Shown: positions 15,850 to 26,556, counted from the first letter of the stretch. The stretch: 43,612 bases of DNA from Phycisphaerales bacterium (GCA_027083355.1 JALWOY010000188.1:1-43612), one strand, 5' to 3'. The notes: generated from the sequence alone by a model not told the origin. Made by a program: numbers and translations.

Positions 15850-16856
15850 TGGCTGATCTTTCGGTGACGTATCTCGGGCTGGATCTGGCGCACCCGTTCA
15901 TGGCGGGCGCGGGCCCGCGTGGGCACACGGTCGGGGGCGTGCGCGAGCTGGAGGACGGCGGGGCGTCGGCGATCGTGCTGCACTCGCTGTACGAGGAGCA
16001 GCTGACGCACGAGTCATTGGCGACGCACGAATCGATGGAACACATCGCGCACTCGCACGGGGAGGCAATGTCGTACCTGCCCGAGCCGGAGGGGTTCGTG
16101 CTCGGTCCTGAGGAGTATCTTGAGCATCTGCGTCGTTGCGTCGAGGCGGTGGATGTTCCGGTGATCGCGTCGCTGAACGGACACGAGGCGGGCCCGTGGC
16201 TTGAAACCGCTGCGCCGATGGAGGAGGCGGGCGCGTCGGCGATCGAGCTGAACCTGTTCGAGATCGTGACGGACCCGGCGGTGACGTCGGCTCAGGTGGA
16301 ACAGAAAAAGATCGACATCGTCCGCGGGATCCGGGAGAAGACGAGCCTGCCGGTGGCGGTGAAACTGTCCCCGTTCTATTCGTCGCTGCCGAACTTCGTG
16401 GCCCGTGTGCTGGACGCGGGTGCGACGGGCGTGGTGCTGTTCAACCGGTTCTATGAGCCGGACATCAACACCGAGGAGCTGGAGATCGTGCCGCATCTTG
16501 CGTTGTCATCGAACGCGATCCTGTATCATCGGTTGCGTTGGTTGTCGATTCTGTCGGGCCGGATCGGGTGTCCGCTTGCGATCTCCGGGGGTGTGCACGA
16601 CGAGCACGACGCGATCAAGGCGATCATGGCGGGGGCGCACGCTGTGCAGATGGTGTCGGCCTCGCTGCTGCGTGGGCCGGGGGTGTACGGTGCGGTGCGT
16701 GACGCGGTCTCGGACTGGATGGACGAGCACGAGTACGAGTCTCTGGTGCCGATGCGCGGGAGCATGAACATCGAGCGCGGCCCGGACCCGCGGGTGCTGA
16801 CGCGTTCGCAGTATCTGCGGACCTTCGCGACGTGGTCGCCCCATCAGCACGCGTGA
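15849..16856 (+). CDS. Dihydroorotate-dehydrogenase-like flavoprotein
   Basis: The 335-residue TIM-barrel protein belongs to the dihydroorotate dehydrogenase superfamily. It begins with LGLDLAHPFMAGAGP, has the VAVKLSPFYSSLPNF strand in place of the usual substrate region, and ends with the FMN-phosphate loops ISGGVHDEHDAIKAIMAG and AVQMVSASLL. It diverges from PyrD and has no pyrimidine genes nearby. The ATG overlaps the nifJ stop as TGATG, so it is made together with pyruvate:ferredoxin oxidoreductase. The pairing suggests a redox role linked to nifJ, such as flavin-mediated electron transfer, but that is inference. An in-frame GTG at 15846 is the alternative start. Confidence 0.85.
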   Translation: MADLSVTYLGLDLAHPFMAGAGPRGHTVGGVRELEDGGASAIVLHSLYEEQLTHESLATHESMEHIAHSHGEAMSYLPEPEGFVLGPEEYLEHLRRCVEAVDVPVIASLNGHEAGPWLETAAPMEEAGASAIELNLFEIVTDPAVTSAQVEQKKIDIVRGIREKTSLPVAVKLSPFYSSLPNFVARVLDAGATGVVLFNRFYEPDINTEELEIVPHLALSSNAILYHRLRWLSILSGRIGCPLAISGGVHDEHDAIKAIMAGAHAVQMVSASLLRGPGVYGAVRDAVSDWMDEHEYESLVPMRGSMNIERGPDPRVLTRSQYLRTFATWSPHQHA

Positions 16857-16943
16857 GCGACCGGCGGGTGCATGTGGCAGGTGTTTTCTTGAACGACGTG
16901 TGTTCCGCGTCCGTGTTTCGTGGTGTGGGCGAATGAGGATGAC

Positions 16944-16975
16944 CCGACCACTCCCCGCGAGCGTGGAGTGGTCGG
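16944..16975. repeat. Perfect 11-bp hairpin after the nifJ operon
   Basis: CCGACCACTCC (16944-16954) and GGAGTGGTCGG (16965-16975) are exact inverted copies around a 10-base loop. No T-run follows. It may stabilise or end the nifJ transcript, or be another repeat family. Confidence 0.6.
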
Positions 16976-17004
16976 AGGTGTCGGCGCATTGGTGCGGATC
17001 GAGC

Positions 17005-17270
17005 GCTATCCGACGCTTCGCAAGCTCAGCGTCGGCGTCAGATTGGTTGAGAAATCCGATCCGGTGGGGCTGGATGTGGGCACTGTGGTGGGATCATTGC
17101 TCGGGGAAGAAGAAAGCCCTCGCTTCCGCTCGGGCCTCTTTTGGGAGGAAGTTGAAGATGATGGAGAGACGGGCAAGATGCCCGTCCCACGAGGAGGAGA
17201 AGGAGGAGGTCAAGAGAGAAAGCCCCTCACCCCGGCCCTCTCCCCGCAGGTCGGGGAGAGGGAGGGAGGT
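17005..17270. repeat. Third palindromic repeat cluster
   Basis: Units: CCGACGCTTCGCAAGCTCAG with AGCGTCGG and its long-form tail (17009-17065); CTCGCTTCCGCTCGGGCCTC plus TTTTGGGAGGAAGTTGA (17119-17157); GACGGGCAAGATGCCCGTC (17167-17188); and AGCCCCTCACCCCGG with a CTCTCCCCGC/GGGGAGAG hairpin (17220-17268). The last three units are in the order seen at 11817-12025. I see no gene in 16857-17321. Confidence 0.85.
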
Positions 17271-17321
17271 TTCGGCACGAATTGGATCTGTCGGCGTTCG
17301 AATCCTGCTGCTGCAAGATGC

Positions 17322-19064
<1,743 letters not shown>

Positions 19065-19169
19065 GGCCATCCCCATTCCACGGGTCGCGCCGAGCATCGG
19101 CCTCCCAACCGCATTGTGCGCCGATTTTTCCATCGGCACAAGCGCGAACCCGATCAATCTTGTGATCGG

Positions 19170-20696
19170 TCAGACAAACCGTCCCTCCGCAATCAAGCCC
19201 GCGATCGCCTCGATATCGGGCGAGGGGGGCCTGTCGGCGTCGAGCGGCGGCACTTTCTCTCGGACCGCGGCGTAGGCCCGCTCGACCCCGACGCCCGATT
19301 TCAGCGGTCGATGCGATTCCAGCCCCTGCGCGGCGCAGAGCAGTTCGATCGCGATCACGCGCTCGGCGAGGTCCATCGCGCGGTGGGCCTTGGCGGCTGC
19401 GTGGGGGCCGAAGGAGTTGTAGTCCTCCATCCCCGCGCTGGTGGGGATGTTGACGACGGAAGCCGGGCAGGCGAGGCGGGCCAGTTCGTTGCACATCGCC
19501 GCGGCGGTGTATTGCACGATCATCAACCCGGAGTGTAACCCGGGGCGCGGGCTGAGGAAGGGCCTCTGGTTGCTCTCCGGATCGCGGGCGCTGAGGGTCT
19601 GGTTCATCCTTCGCTCGGCGATGCCGGCGATGTGGGCCGCGGCGATGGCGAAGACGTCGAGCGGGATGGCGACGGGCATGCCGTGGAAGTTGCCGGCGGA
19701 GATGATGTCCACGCCGTTGGATGCGTTCGGCAGGACGAGGGGGTTGTCGGTGACAGCGCCGAGTTCGTCGTCGAGCCTGTCCCACACGGATCGGGCGGCG
19801 TCGAGTGCCGCGCCGAGCACATAGGGGGCGCAGCGGATCGAGTAGGGGTCTTGCACGCGCGGGTCGTCGGGCGAGTCGTGGCTTTTGACGATCTCGCTCG
19901 AATCGAGCAGGTCCCGCATCATGCGCGCGACGCTGGCGGGGCCGGGCTGGTTGCGGGCTTCGTAGACGCGCGGGTCGAGGAAGGCGTCCGTGCTGCGCGT
20001 CGCGTCGAGCGACATCGCGGCGGCGGCGACGGCGGCGGGGAATAGCCGCTCGAACCGGCACCGGAGCAGGGCGAGGCGGGCCGTCATCAGGTGCGTTCCG
20101 TTGATGAGGGCGAGGCCCTCCTTCGCTTCGAGCACGATCGGCGTCAGGCCGGCGGCTTGGAGGGCGTTGGCGGCGGGGTGGCGGTTGTCGCCGACGAAGA
20201 CCTCACCCTCGCCGATCAGCGCGAGCGCGACGTGCGCGAGCGGGGCGAGATCGCCCGAGGCGCCCACGGACCCCGTCTCGGGGACCACCGGCGTCAGCCC
20301 GGCGTTGAGCATCGCCGCGATCGATTCGACCAGTACCGGGCGCACGCCCGAGCAGCCCCGGCAGAGCGACGCGGCCAGCACGACCATCATCGCGCGAACG
20401 GTGGGGGGGGCGAGGGGGGCGCCCACGCCGGCCGAGTGGGAACGGATGAGGTTTGTCTGGAGCTCGCGGAGGGCGTCGTGTTCGATGCGGACGCGGGCGA
20501 AGGAGCCGAACCCGGTGTTGATGCCGTAGTGGGGCTGGCCGTCGTCGGCGGTCTTTTCGAGGGCGGACCGCTTTGCGTTGAGATTCTGGAGAACGGCTTT
20601 GTCGATGGCCACGGGCCTGCCGGCGGCGACATCGCGGACATGCTCGTGCGAGAGCGGTGAACCATCCAGCACCAGCGGCGACGAACTCTCTGACAT
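19170..20696 (-). CDS. hutH: Histidine ammonia-lyase
   Basis: HutH eliminates ammonia from histidine to give urocanate, the entry step of the pathway. The 508-residue product has the catalytic Tyr in HYGINTGFG (Tyr57) and the Ala-Ser-Gly triad at 146-148 in GSVGASGDLAPLAH, which cyclises to the MIO cofactor. It also has NGTHLM, the QDPYSIRC-type loop (VQDPYSIRCAPYVLG), QRPFLSPRPGLHSGLM and EDYNSFGPHAA. AGAGGA lies 6 bases before the ATG at 20696, which decides the start. A TACCCT box about 37 bases upstream could be its -10 element. hutU follows directly, giving a compact two-gene hut operon. The preceding PAAR gene ends about 77 bases upstream and is functionally unrelated. Confidence 0.96.
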   Translation of the reverse strand: MSESSSPLVLDGSPLSHEHVRDVAAGRPVAIDKAVLQNLNAKRSALEKTADDGQPHYGINTGFGSFARVRIEHDALRELQTNLIRSHSAGVGAPLAPPTVRAMMVVLAASLCRGCSGVRPVLVESIAAMLNAGLTPVVPETGSVGASGDLAPLAHVALALIGEGEVFVGDNRHPAANALQAAGLTPIVLEAKEGLALINGTHLMTARLALLRCRFERLFPAAVAAAAMSLDATRSTDAFLDPRVYEARNQPGPASVARMMRDLLDSSEIVKSHDSPDDPRVQDPYSIRCAPYVLGAALDAARSVWDRLDDELGAVTDNPLVLPNASNGVDIISAGNFHGMPVAIPLDVFAIAAAHIAGIAERRMNQTLSARDPESNQRPFLSPRPGLHSGLMIVQYTAAAMCNELARLACPASVVNIPTSAGMEDYNSFGPHAAAKAHRAMDLAERVIAIELLCAAQGLESHRPLKSGVGVERAYAAVREKVPPLDADRPPSPDIEAIAGLIAEGRFV

Positions 20697-20773
20697 GCGA
20701 TCCTCTTCTGCACGAAGGCGTTTCTTGAGAGGGTACCGCCTCGGAGAACGTCGGGTCGTTCGGGGATCGAAAT

Positions 20774-21079
20774 TCACCCGCCGATGATGACGGTGGGGCA
20801 GCCGGGGGGCATGATGGTTCCGCCGTGGGCAGTGGAATCACCGACCCGTGCTGCGGGTTTGCTGCCGATGAGGACGGTCGCCGAGCCTTTGATGATGGTG
20901 TCCGGCGGCCCGGCGCAGACGCACATGTCGCCCAGGGTCGCTGCGGGGATGGAGCCGATCAGGACGGTGGGCGTTCCGGGGCCGGAGATCGGCCCGCCGA
21001 CGTGCGGGACCGGTCCCGCCGGTGTCGGTGTCTGCATCGGGCAGGTGTGCATGTCGAAGAGTCTTGCGGCGGGTGGCAT
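20774..21079 (-). CDS. PAAR-domain spike-tip protein
   Basis: This 101-residue protein is almost entirely a PAAR domain: repeated short beta strands with paired motifs TVLIGSIPAATLGD and TVLIGSKPAARVGD. Cys/His residues (FDMHTCP, MCVCAGP, TAHGG, MPPGCP) are suited to bind the zinc ion that sharpens the cone. PAAR proteins cap the VgrG spike of type VI secretion or related contractile injection machines. It is the last gene of the vgrG island, 34 bases after the 315-residue protein, and no toxin domain is fused to it. No sheath, baseplate or ClpV genes are in this window, so the machine itself must be encoded elsewhere. Confidence 0.88.
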   Translation of the reverse strand: MPPAARLFDMHTCPMQTPTPAGPVPHVGGPISGPGTPTVLIGSIPAATLGDMCVCAGPPDTIIKGSATVLIGSKPAARVGDSTAHGGTIMPPGCPTVIIGG

Positions 21080-21113
21080 GGGGTCGTGTCCTTGTTCGTG
21101 CCGGCGGTGGGTT

Positions 21114-22061
21114 TTATTCTTCCGGGTCGTCCCATAGGAAATTCATGTGGATGGCGTCGCGGGTGAGTGCGTCGTTGAGCCATTCGATCTGTGTTTGCGT
21201 GGGCGTCTGTCGGAGGTAGATGATCGCCTGAATCGCTTTGACGCTGATGACGTCCTGCTCGAACTGTTCGAGTACATCGTCGGCGAGTGTTGCTTCGATC
21301 GCGGCGTCGAGCGCCGCTCGGATCGGTTCCGGGTTTTCGGGGGCGTCTTTGCGGAGCAACCGGCCGGCCCAGATGGTCAGGTGATCGCTCGTCCGGTCGC
21401 CCGTTTCGAGATAGGTCGCGACGAGGTCGGCGGCGCGATCCTCCGGCGGTTTTGCGAGCAGGTCTTCTTTGAACGCGCCGACAGCCTCGGCGCGGGGCAA
21501 GGCGTCTGCGTGCATGGCGTTGGCCTGCGACCAGTGCATCGCGATTTTTTCGCTTTCATCGATGTCGCGTTCGAGGCGGGGCAGCAGCCTTTTGAAATGC
21601 TCGGCGGCTTTGTCCGTCGATGCGTTCGGCGCGAGCACCTCGTAGGCCGATGCGAACTCGGGGTACAGATTCGACGCGTCGGGGCGTGAGAGCAGCTCGG
21701 CCAGCCGGTCGCCCGCGTCCGCGGCCTGGGCCGGCTCGCCCAGATCACCGATGATCCGCGCCGCGTAGGTCGCGCGCACGAGGTCGCCGTATTCACCGCT
21801 CGGTGTGGCGAGCGCGTTGATGCAGTGGGGGACCGCCTCGGCGCGCTCGTAAAACAGCGAGAGCGACCAGGCCTGTTTGAAATAGCCGAATGGATCATCC
21901 TCTTTGAGCCGGGTCGCGAGGAACTCGCCGACCTGATCCGGTTCGATGCCGCGGGGTGGTCGCACGGGTGCGTACATGCCCGTTTTGTGCGTGAAATCGG
22001 CGAGGAGGGCATCGCCCTTGCTCTTTGCGTGCCGCACGCTCGTGATGAACAGCTCGGCCAT
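21114..22061 (-). CDS. Hypothetical helical protein of the vgrG island
   Basis: I do not recognise a family. The 315 residues are Ala/Glu/Leu-rich and mostly helical, with TPR-like helix pairs (DLVRATYAARIIGDLGEPAQ, AAEHFKRLLPRLERD). There is no signal peptide and no membrane segment, so it should stay in the cytoplasm. It starts one base after the stop of the LysM-peptidase gene (TGAGATG), implying obligate co-expression. A gene directly after a candidate effector is often its immunity protein or loading chaperone, but the sequence does not decide between them. An ATG at 22076 is the alternative start and would overlap the upstream gene. Confidence 0.75.
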   Translation of the reverse strand: MAELFITSVRHAKSKGDALLADFTHKTGMYAPVRPPRGIEPDQVGEFLATRLKEDDPFGYFKQAWSLSLFYERAEAVPHCINALATPSGEYGDLVRATYAARIIGDLGEPAQAADAGDRLAELLSRPDASNLYPEFASAYEVLAPNASTDKAAEHFKRLLPRLERDIDESEKIAMHWSQANAMHADALPRAEAVGAFKEDLLAKPPEDRAADLVATYLETGDRTSDHLTIWAGRLLRKDAPENPEPIRAALDAAIEATLADDVLEQFEQDVISVKAIQAIIYLRQTPTQTQIEWLNDALTRDAIHMNFLWDDPEE

Positions 22062-22062
22062 C

Positions 22063-23958
22063 TCACCACCTCGCAATGCAGCTGGAGCCGTAGGTTCTCA
22101 GCCGGGCAACGGGGTTGATCTTTTTCTCTTCATACCACGGTGCGGCCCCCTTGGGCAAGGCGAAGTTGACTTTCAGCGGGTCGTCCTCGATCCGCTTGCG
22201 TTTGTCGACATCGGGCGGGGTGGTCAGGCTCTCGTAGTTGTGCATCCAGTCCGTTCTCCAGTGGGGGTCGGCGTTGTCGGGGTGGAAGATATCGCCGAGG
22301 GCGTGGCCGCCCTCGTGGGCGAGGACGGAATAGGTTTTGTCGCTGATGTCCATCCTGGCCCCGTTGCTGAGCGCCCCGACGACGACGGTCAGATAAACAG
22401 GGCTGCGTGGGCGGTATTTCGAGGGCCAGTCCGCCAGCGGCGGGAGGGCGTACGCCCCGACGCCCAGGTTCGTGAACCGCTCGACGACGATGAAATCGAG
22501 CCGGTTGTCCGCTGTATCGCACGCGCGCAGCAGCCTGCGCAGCCCTGCCTCATTCTCGGGGAACCGGGTAAGCCCGACGGGGTCCCCGAGCATGTTGATG
22601 TCCGGGTTGGCGATCGTGATCTTCCCGGCGAGTCTGGTGTCGTCGGTGCTGGCGATGAGGATCTGGTTGCGTTTGCCGTCGTCTCGTGTGATGATGACGT
22701 CCGCGGAGCCGTTTGTTTTGCCGATACAAGTTGCGTTCTGCTCAACGACCGCGGAATGGCCGGCGGGCATGTTGGCGCGGATGAGATCGCCGACCTGTTT
22801 GGGTGTCAGGTTTGGTTTCAGGGGGACCGTCCAGTCGGTATCGGTGCCGTCTGCTCTGCTGCGTAGCGTGATTTTCGAGACGGCGCCGGTGCTGTTCCGA
22901 CCGCTCGATTTCGATCCGTCGAACGGTGCGATCGTGATCATGTTGGCGGGCGGGGGGTCGAGGATCTCGATCTCGGGCCCGACGAGTGTCGGGGAAAGCT
23001 CGGCCTGCGCAAAGATCCTGCGGAACCAGTGCCGCACGCGGTAGCGTACCTCTTTTTTTCCGACCGAGGCGACCATCGACGCCGACCCCGGCGATCGGCG
23101 GAAGAGGTGGAACGCGACTCTGACGCGTCGTTTCTGCGGCGCGATGGGGACGATCGCCTCGACTTTGCATTTGTCCGGGTCGGCCGCTTTGCAGCAGACC
23201 ATCGTGTGTGTGGCGCGGATGTGCTGGTCGAGTATTTCGAGCATGTCGGCGTCACCGTCGTTGCCGTCCGCGGTGTCGGTCGTCAGGAGTGCCTGCGCGG
23301 AGCCGTCGGTTCTCGGGGGGTCTCCGGAGAGTTCCTTGAAATCCCATTCATCGGTGACGAGTCTGAGGTAACGCGAGCGGAGGCGGACTTTGTTGTCGGG
23401 CTTGACCCGTTTGCACTCGACCTTGATTTTCCGCATATTCGCGTGCGGGTCACCGATCGGGACGAACTCGCCCTCTTTGGGGCCCGGTTTGACGGCTTCC
23501 AGCTCGACGGTGACGGGGCCGCCGTCGGCGCTCGGGTCGACGACCTCGATCTTGAACGTGTCGGGGTCCGCGTGTGCGTCTTGATCGAAACCGAAGTCGC
23601 TGGTGAAGTCTTTCTGTCCGTCGTCGCCCGCCTTGTTGGAGACGTAATTGCTGATGTTGAGGAAGCGGAGCGTGGTGTCGCTCTTGCAAGGCTTCGACCT
23701 TGAGCCGTGGACGAACCGGATCTCGGGGGGGGGGATGCCGGGGCGTTTCCACTTGTGTTTTTTCTTGTCGGCCTTTCGCTCTGTTTTTTTCTTGATCGGG
23801 GGGACGGTGACCTTGTCGCCGCGGCGGAGCGGGCGTTTGAGCAGGTCCTCGTTCGCCTTCTCGGCGCGCAGCGGGCCGCAGTCGGCGAAGCCGTGCCTGA
23901 TCGCGATCTCGCAGAGCGTCTCGCCGTCGTTGGCTTTGACGATCTTGGCCTTGGTCAT
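22063..23958 (-). CDS. LysM-domain metallopeptidase, candidate injected effector
   Basis: The 631-residue protein starts with a LysM module at about 6-52 (VKANDGETLCEIAIRHGF to GDKVTVPP), the fold that binds peptidoglycan or mediates loading in phage-like machines. A basic linker (KKKTERKADKKKHKWKRP) follows, then a long middle region of no recognised family. Near residue 548 is LAHEGGHALGDIFHPDN, a zincin HExxH with Gly at the metzincin position. The third His lies one residue later than the canonical HExxHxxGxxH. There is no signal peptide, consistent with export on a VgrG/PAAR spike. Its ATG overlaps the preceding stop by 4 bases (ATGA). The target is unknown. Confidence 0.75.
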   Translation of the reverse strand: MTKAKIVKANDGETLCEIAIRHGFADCGPLRAEKANEDLLKRPLRRGDKVTVPPIKKKTERKADKKKHKWKRPGIPPPEIRFVHGSRSKPCKSDTTLRFLNISNYVSNKAGDDGQKDFTSDFGFDQDAHADPDTFKIEVVDPSADGGPVTVELEAVKPGPKEGEFVPIGDPHANMRKIKVECKRVKPDNKVRLRSRYLRLVTDEWDFKELSGDPPRTDGSAQALLTTDTADGNDGDADMLEILDQHIRATHTMVCCKAADPDKCKVEAIVPIAPQKRRVRVAFHLFRRSPGSASMVASVGKKEVRYRVRHWFRRIFAQAELSPTLVGPEIEILDPPPANMITIAPFDGSKSSGRNSTGAVSKITLRSRADGTDTDWTVPLKPNLTPKQVGDLIRANMPAGHSAVVEQNATCIGKTNGSADVIITRDDGKRNQILIASTDDTRLAGKITIANPDINMLGDPVGLTRFPENEAGLRRLLRACDTADNRLDFIVVERFTNLGVGAYALPPLADWPSKYRPRSPVYLTVVVGALSNGARMDISDKTYSVLAHEGGHALGDIFHPDNADPHWRTDWMHNYESLTTPPDVDKRKRIEDDPLKVNFALPKGAAPWYEEKKINPVARLRTYGSSCIARW

Positions 23959-24356
23959 GAATCGGGCTCCGTGGCGTCCTTGTCGAGTGCCGGGAACGTG
24001 ACCTTGCATTGTCCGGGTTCGAACCCGGTGACGCGTGCGAACCCGTTGCCGTCGAGCGCTCCCTTCGCGGTGCTTCCGTCGGGGAGCAGGATCTCGTAGC
24101 GTTCACCGGGGACGGGTTCGCCCTCCTGGTCGCGGAGTTCGATCTCGATCCACGATTTTTCTTTTTGCTCGGTTTGTTCTTCCGGCTCTTCCTTGAAGGG
24201 CTTGACCTTTGTCGAGCCGTACTTTCCGGTCTGGGTCTCTTTCTGCTTTGCTTTGACCTTGGCGACCTCGCCGGGGTCGGCGGTGTCGGCGTCGAGCGGT
24301 TCATCCGGCGAGGACGGTTTGATGTACTTGCATGCCTTCCCGGCTTTTTTGTTCAT
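23955..24356 (-). CDS. Small VgrG-island protein with carboxypeptidase-regulatory-like fold
   Basis: The 133-residue protein has a charged, disordered first half (PGEVAKVKAKQKETQ, KEEPEEQTEQKEK) and a compact beta-rich second half beginning SWIEIELRDQEGEPVPGE and ending EPGQCKVTFPALD. This pattern (PVPGE, LPDG, GFEPGQC) recurs in proteins between vgrG and effector genes in type VI islands, from family knowledge rather than a search here. A transthyretin-like adaptor linking VgrG to its cargo is plausible. It follows vgrG by 18 bases and its stop overlaps the next start by 4 bases. Confidence 0.7.
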   Translation of the reverse strand: MNKKAGKACKYIKPSSPDEPLDADTADPGEVAKVKAKQKETQTGKYGSTKVKPFKEEPEEQTEQKEKSWIEIELRDQEGEPVPGERYEILLPDGSTAKGALDGNGFARVTGFEPGQCKVTFPALDKDATEPDS

Positions 24357-24374
24357 TGCTGCCTCAACCGAAAA

Positions 24375-26477
24375 TCAGTTGATCTTGACAATCCCGCCGG
24401 AAAGCTCCGCCAGAGCCTTTCCGGCGAACTTCGCCTTGGTCCCCGTGGCTTCGAGGGAGACCTTGCCCTCCAGTTTCACGCCGACGTTGCCCGTCGCCTG
24501 GAGGTTCATTGCCTCCATTTTCGTGTCCATCGTGGATTTGGAGGCGATCTCCTTGGCCTCGAGCGCGACCTGGCCCGTCGTGCTGGACAGCTTGATGCCG
24601 TCTTTTTCTATCGCGATCCACGACTCGCCCACCATCAGCGTCAGGTTTTCTTCTGCTTCGAGGCAGATGTTCTTCGCCTTCAGATAGAGGTTTTCCTTTG
24701 TCACTTCGGAATGGTTCTTCGCGAATTCTTCGGCGACATCATTCCGTGCTTTGATCGACAGCGTGTCGTTGATCGAGACCGACTGTTTCCCCTCCACGGT
24801 CAGGTTGAGGTCGCCTTCGATCTTCTCGGTATGGTTGCCCTCGACGATCTCGTGACGGTCGTTCTTCACGAGCTCGAATTTGTCGTTCTCGACGACGAGG
24901 TGACGGTCGTTGCCGATGTTCTCGAAGCGGTCGTTCTTGACGCGGATGTCCATGTTTTTCTGGGCGTGGAGGAAGACCTGTTCCTCGCCCTTCTTGTCCT
25001 CGAATCGCAACTCGTTGAACCCGCCGCCGCCCTTGGACGAGTTGGTCTTCCACGTCGTGACCGTCCCGAACTGTGTCGGCGGGTAAGGGGGTTTGTTGTC
25101 GCCGTTGTAGACCCGGCCCGTGATGATCGGCCTGTCCGGGTCGCCCTCAAGGAAAGAAACAATGACCTCGTGGCCGACCCGCGGGATCTGCATCGCTCCC
25201 CATTTTTTGCCGGCGAACTCCTGAGACACGCGGATCCAGCACGAACTCGTTTCATCTGCCATGGAGGCCCGATCCCAGTGGAACATCACCTTGACGCGCC
25301 CCTGCTCGTCGGTGTGGATCTCCTCGCCGGACGGCCCGACGACGATCGCGGTCTGCGGGCCGCGGACGAACGGCAGGGGGGTGACCCTCGGGGGGCGGTA
25401 TTGCTGTTTCGCGGGGATGACCGTGAATGACGAGGACATCGAATCGCCTCGGGCCTGGGGGAGGGCGGAGGACCCGAACGCGTCCGACTCGGCCACGATC
25501 TGGACGGACGTGACGAGGTATTCGGTGTTGAGGGCCTCGATCGGGTGATCGGCGAGGGTGAATGTCCTGCCGACGGCGATGCCCCGGCAGTCGCCCCGGC
25601 CGGTGCCGATTTCATGGCGGCTCTGGAGCTCGTCGAGCCTGACACTGGTGTATCGGTCCCCCTCGCCGGCTTCGACATATTCACCCGGGTAATCGAACAT
25701 CTCGAAATCGGCAAGGTCGTGCGAACGGTCCGTGGACGATCGAGTCTTGAGGGCTTTTTTGGGCTTGATGAAGTCGTAATCGGTCTGAGAGAATGCGCCG
25801 GGCTGGATCGTCTTCGACACGGAGAACTCGTGGATCAACTCGGAATCCTTGAGCACCGCATCAAACGGCCGGAACCTGATCGTTTCGTACTTCGGGAAGG
25901 GTTCGTGGGCCGGGGCGTCGTCGATGAGGACGAGGGTGTGCTTTCCGTTCTCGTGCTCGAAATAGAAGTAGATCCCTTCCTGCTCCATAATCCGCGAGAC
26001 GAAGTCGAACGCGGTCTCTCGATACTGGACACAATACTCCCATGTCCGATATGACCCGCTCAAATTCTCCCTGAAATCCGAGAAGCCGAGGTCGCGGAAC
26101 ACCTGTTTGATGATGTCGGGGGCGGCCTTTTCCTGAAAGATGCGGCAGTCGCTTGTTCGTGTGAGGAACCAGAGCCACGGAACGACCCTGAGGCGGTAGA
26201 CCGCCATGCCCTCTTCGAGACCCGCATGCTGAAAAGATGCGACAAGGCCGTTGAAGTATCGAGCCGCATCTTCGGAGTTTGGGAGCTCGCAACGGACCGT
26301 GATGTTCTGGCCGAGTAGTTTCTCGGCTTTGATGTCGGTGTTGTCGCTGAGGACCTCGAGCTGCATTTCAAACGGCCGACCGAGTGATTCTCGGTAGGTC
26401 ATTTTTCTGAAAAGCAGAACATCCGGCCCGAGGGGGCTGGCGACGGCGAACTGACGCTGCGTTTGGGACCGAGGCAT
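24375..26477 (-). CDS. vgrG: VgrG spike protein (TssI)
   Basis: VgrG trimers form the puncturing spike of type VI secretion systems. The 700 residues show the full family plan. The gp27-like base comes first (FRKMTYRESLGRPFEMQLEVL, WFLTRTSDCRIFQ, YFYFEHENGKHTL). The gp5-like OB fold follows (GPSGEEIHTDEQGRVKVMFHWD, SCWIRVSQEFAGKKWGAMQIPRVGHEV, GDPDRPIITGRVYN). Last is a long C-terminal needle of short repeats (NDRFENIGNDRHLVVEND, GNHTEKIEGDLNLTVEGK) to about residue 690. No extra toxin domain is fused. It heads a tightly packed minus-strand operon ending in the PAAR gene. The ATG at 26477 follows GGGG. Confidence 0.95.
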   Translation of the reverse strand: MPRSQTQRQFAVASPLGPDVLLFRKMTYRESLGRPFEMQLEVLSDNTDIKAEKLLGQNITVRCELPNSEDAARYFNGLVASFQHAGLEEGMAVYRLRVVPWLWFLTRTSDCRIFQEKAAPDIIKQVFRDLGFSDFRENLSGSYRTWEYCVQYRETAFDFVSRIMEQEGIYFYFEHENGKHTLVLIDDAPAHEPFPKYETIRFRPFDAVLKDSELIHEFSVSKTIQPGAFSQTDYDFIKPKKALKTRSSTDRSHDLADFEMFDYPGEYVEAGEGDRYTSVRLDELQSRHEIGTGRGDCRGIAVGRTFTLADHPIEALNTEYLVTSVQIVAESDAFGSSALPQARGDSMSSSFTVIPAKQQYRPPRVTPLPFVRGPQTAIVVGPSGEEIHTDEQGRVKVMFHWDRASMADETSSCWIRVSQEFAGKKWGAMQIPRVGHEVIVSFLEGDPDRPIITGRVYNGDNKPPYPPTQFGTVTTWKTNSSKGGGGFNELRFEDKKGEEQVFLHAQKNMDIRVKNDRFENIGNDRHLVVENDKFELVKNDRHEIVEGNHTEKIEGDLNLTVEGKQSVSINDTLSIKARNDVAEEFAKNHSEVTKENLYLKAKNICLEAEENLTLMVGESWIAIEKDGIKLSSTTGQVALEAKEIASKSTMDTKMEAMNLQATGNVGVKLEGKVSLEATGTKAKFAGKALAELSGGIVKIN

Positions 26478-26516
26478 CGTTTCCCCTTCGTCTCGAATCC
26501 ACAGGCGAATGCCAGC

Positions 26517-26556
26517 GTATCAGCGGCCGGAGCGCCGCGCAGACCGGGGCTGATAC
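26517..26556. promoter_or_regulatory. Inverted repeat in the vgrG leader
   Basis: GTATCAGC (26517-26524) and GCTGATAC (26549-26556) are exact inverted copies 24 bases apart, about 40-80 bases upstream of the vgrG start. It could be an operator controlling the island. No clear -10/-35 pair is visible. Confidence 0.3.

Noticed and set aside
16944-16975. Intrinsic terminator after the nifJ operon
   Set aside because: The hairpin is strong but no T-run follows, so it is recorded only as a hairpin.
20774-26477. A complete type VI secretion system
   Set aside because: Only spike, tip and cargo genes are present; no sheath, baseplate, membrane-complex or ClpV genes are in the window.
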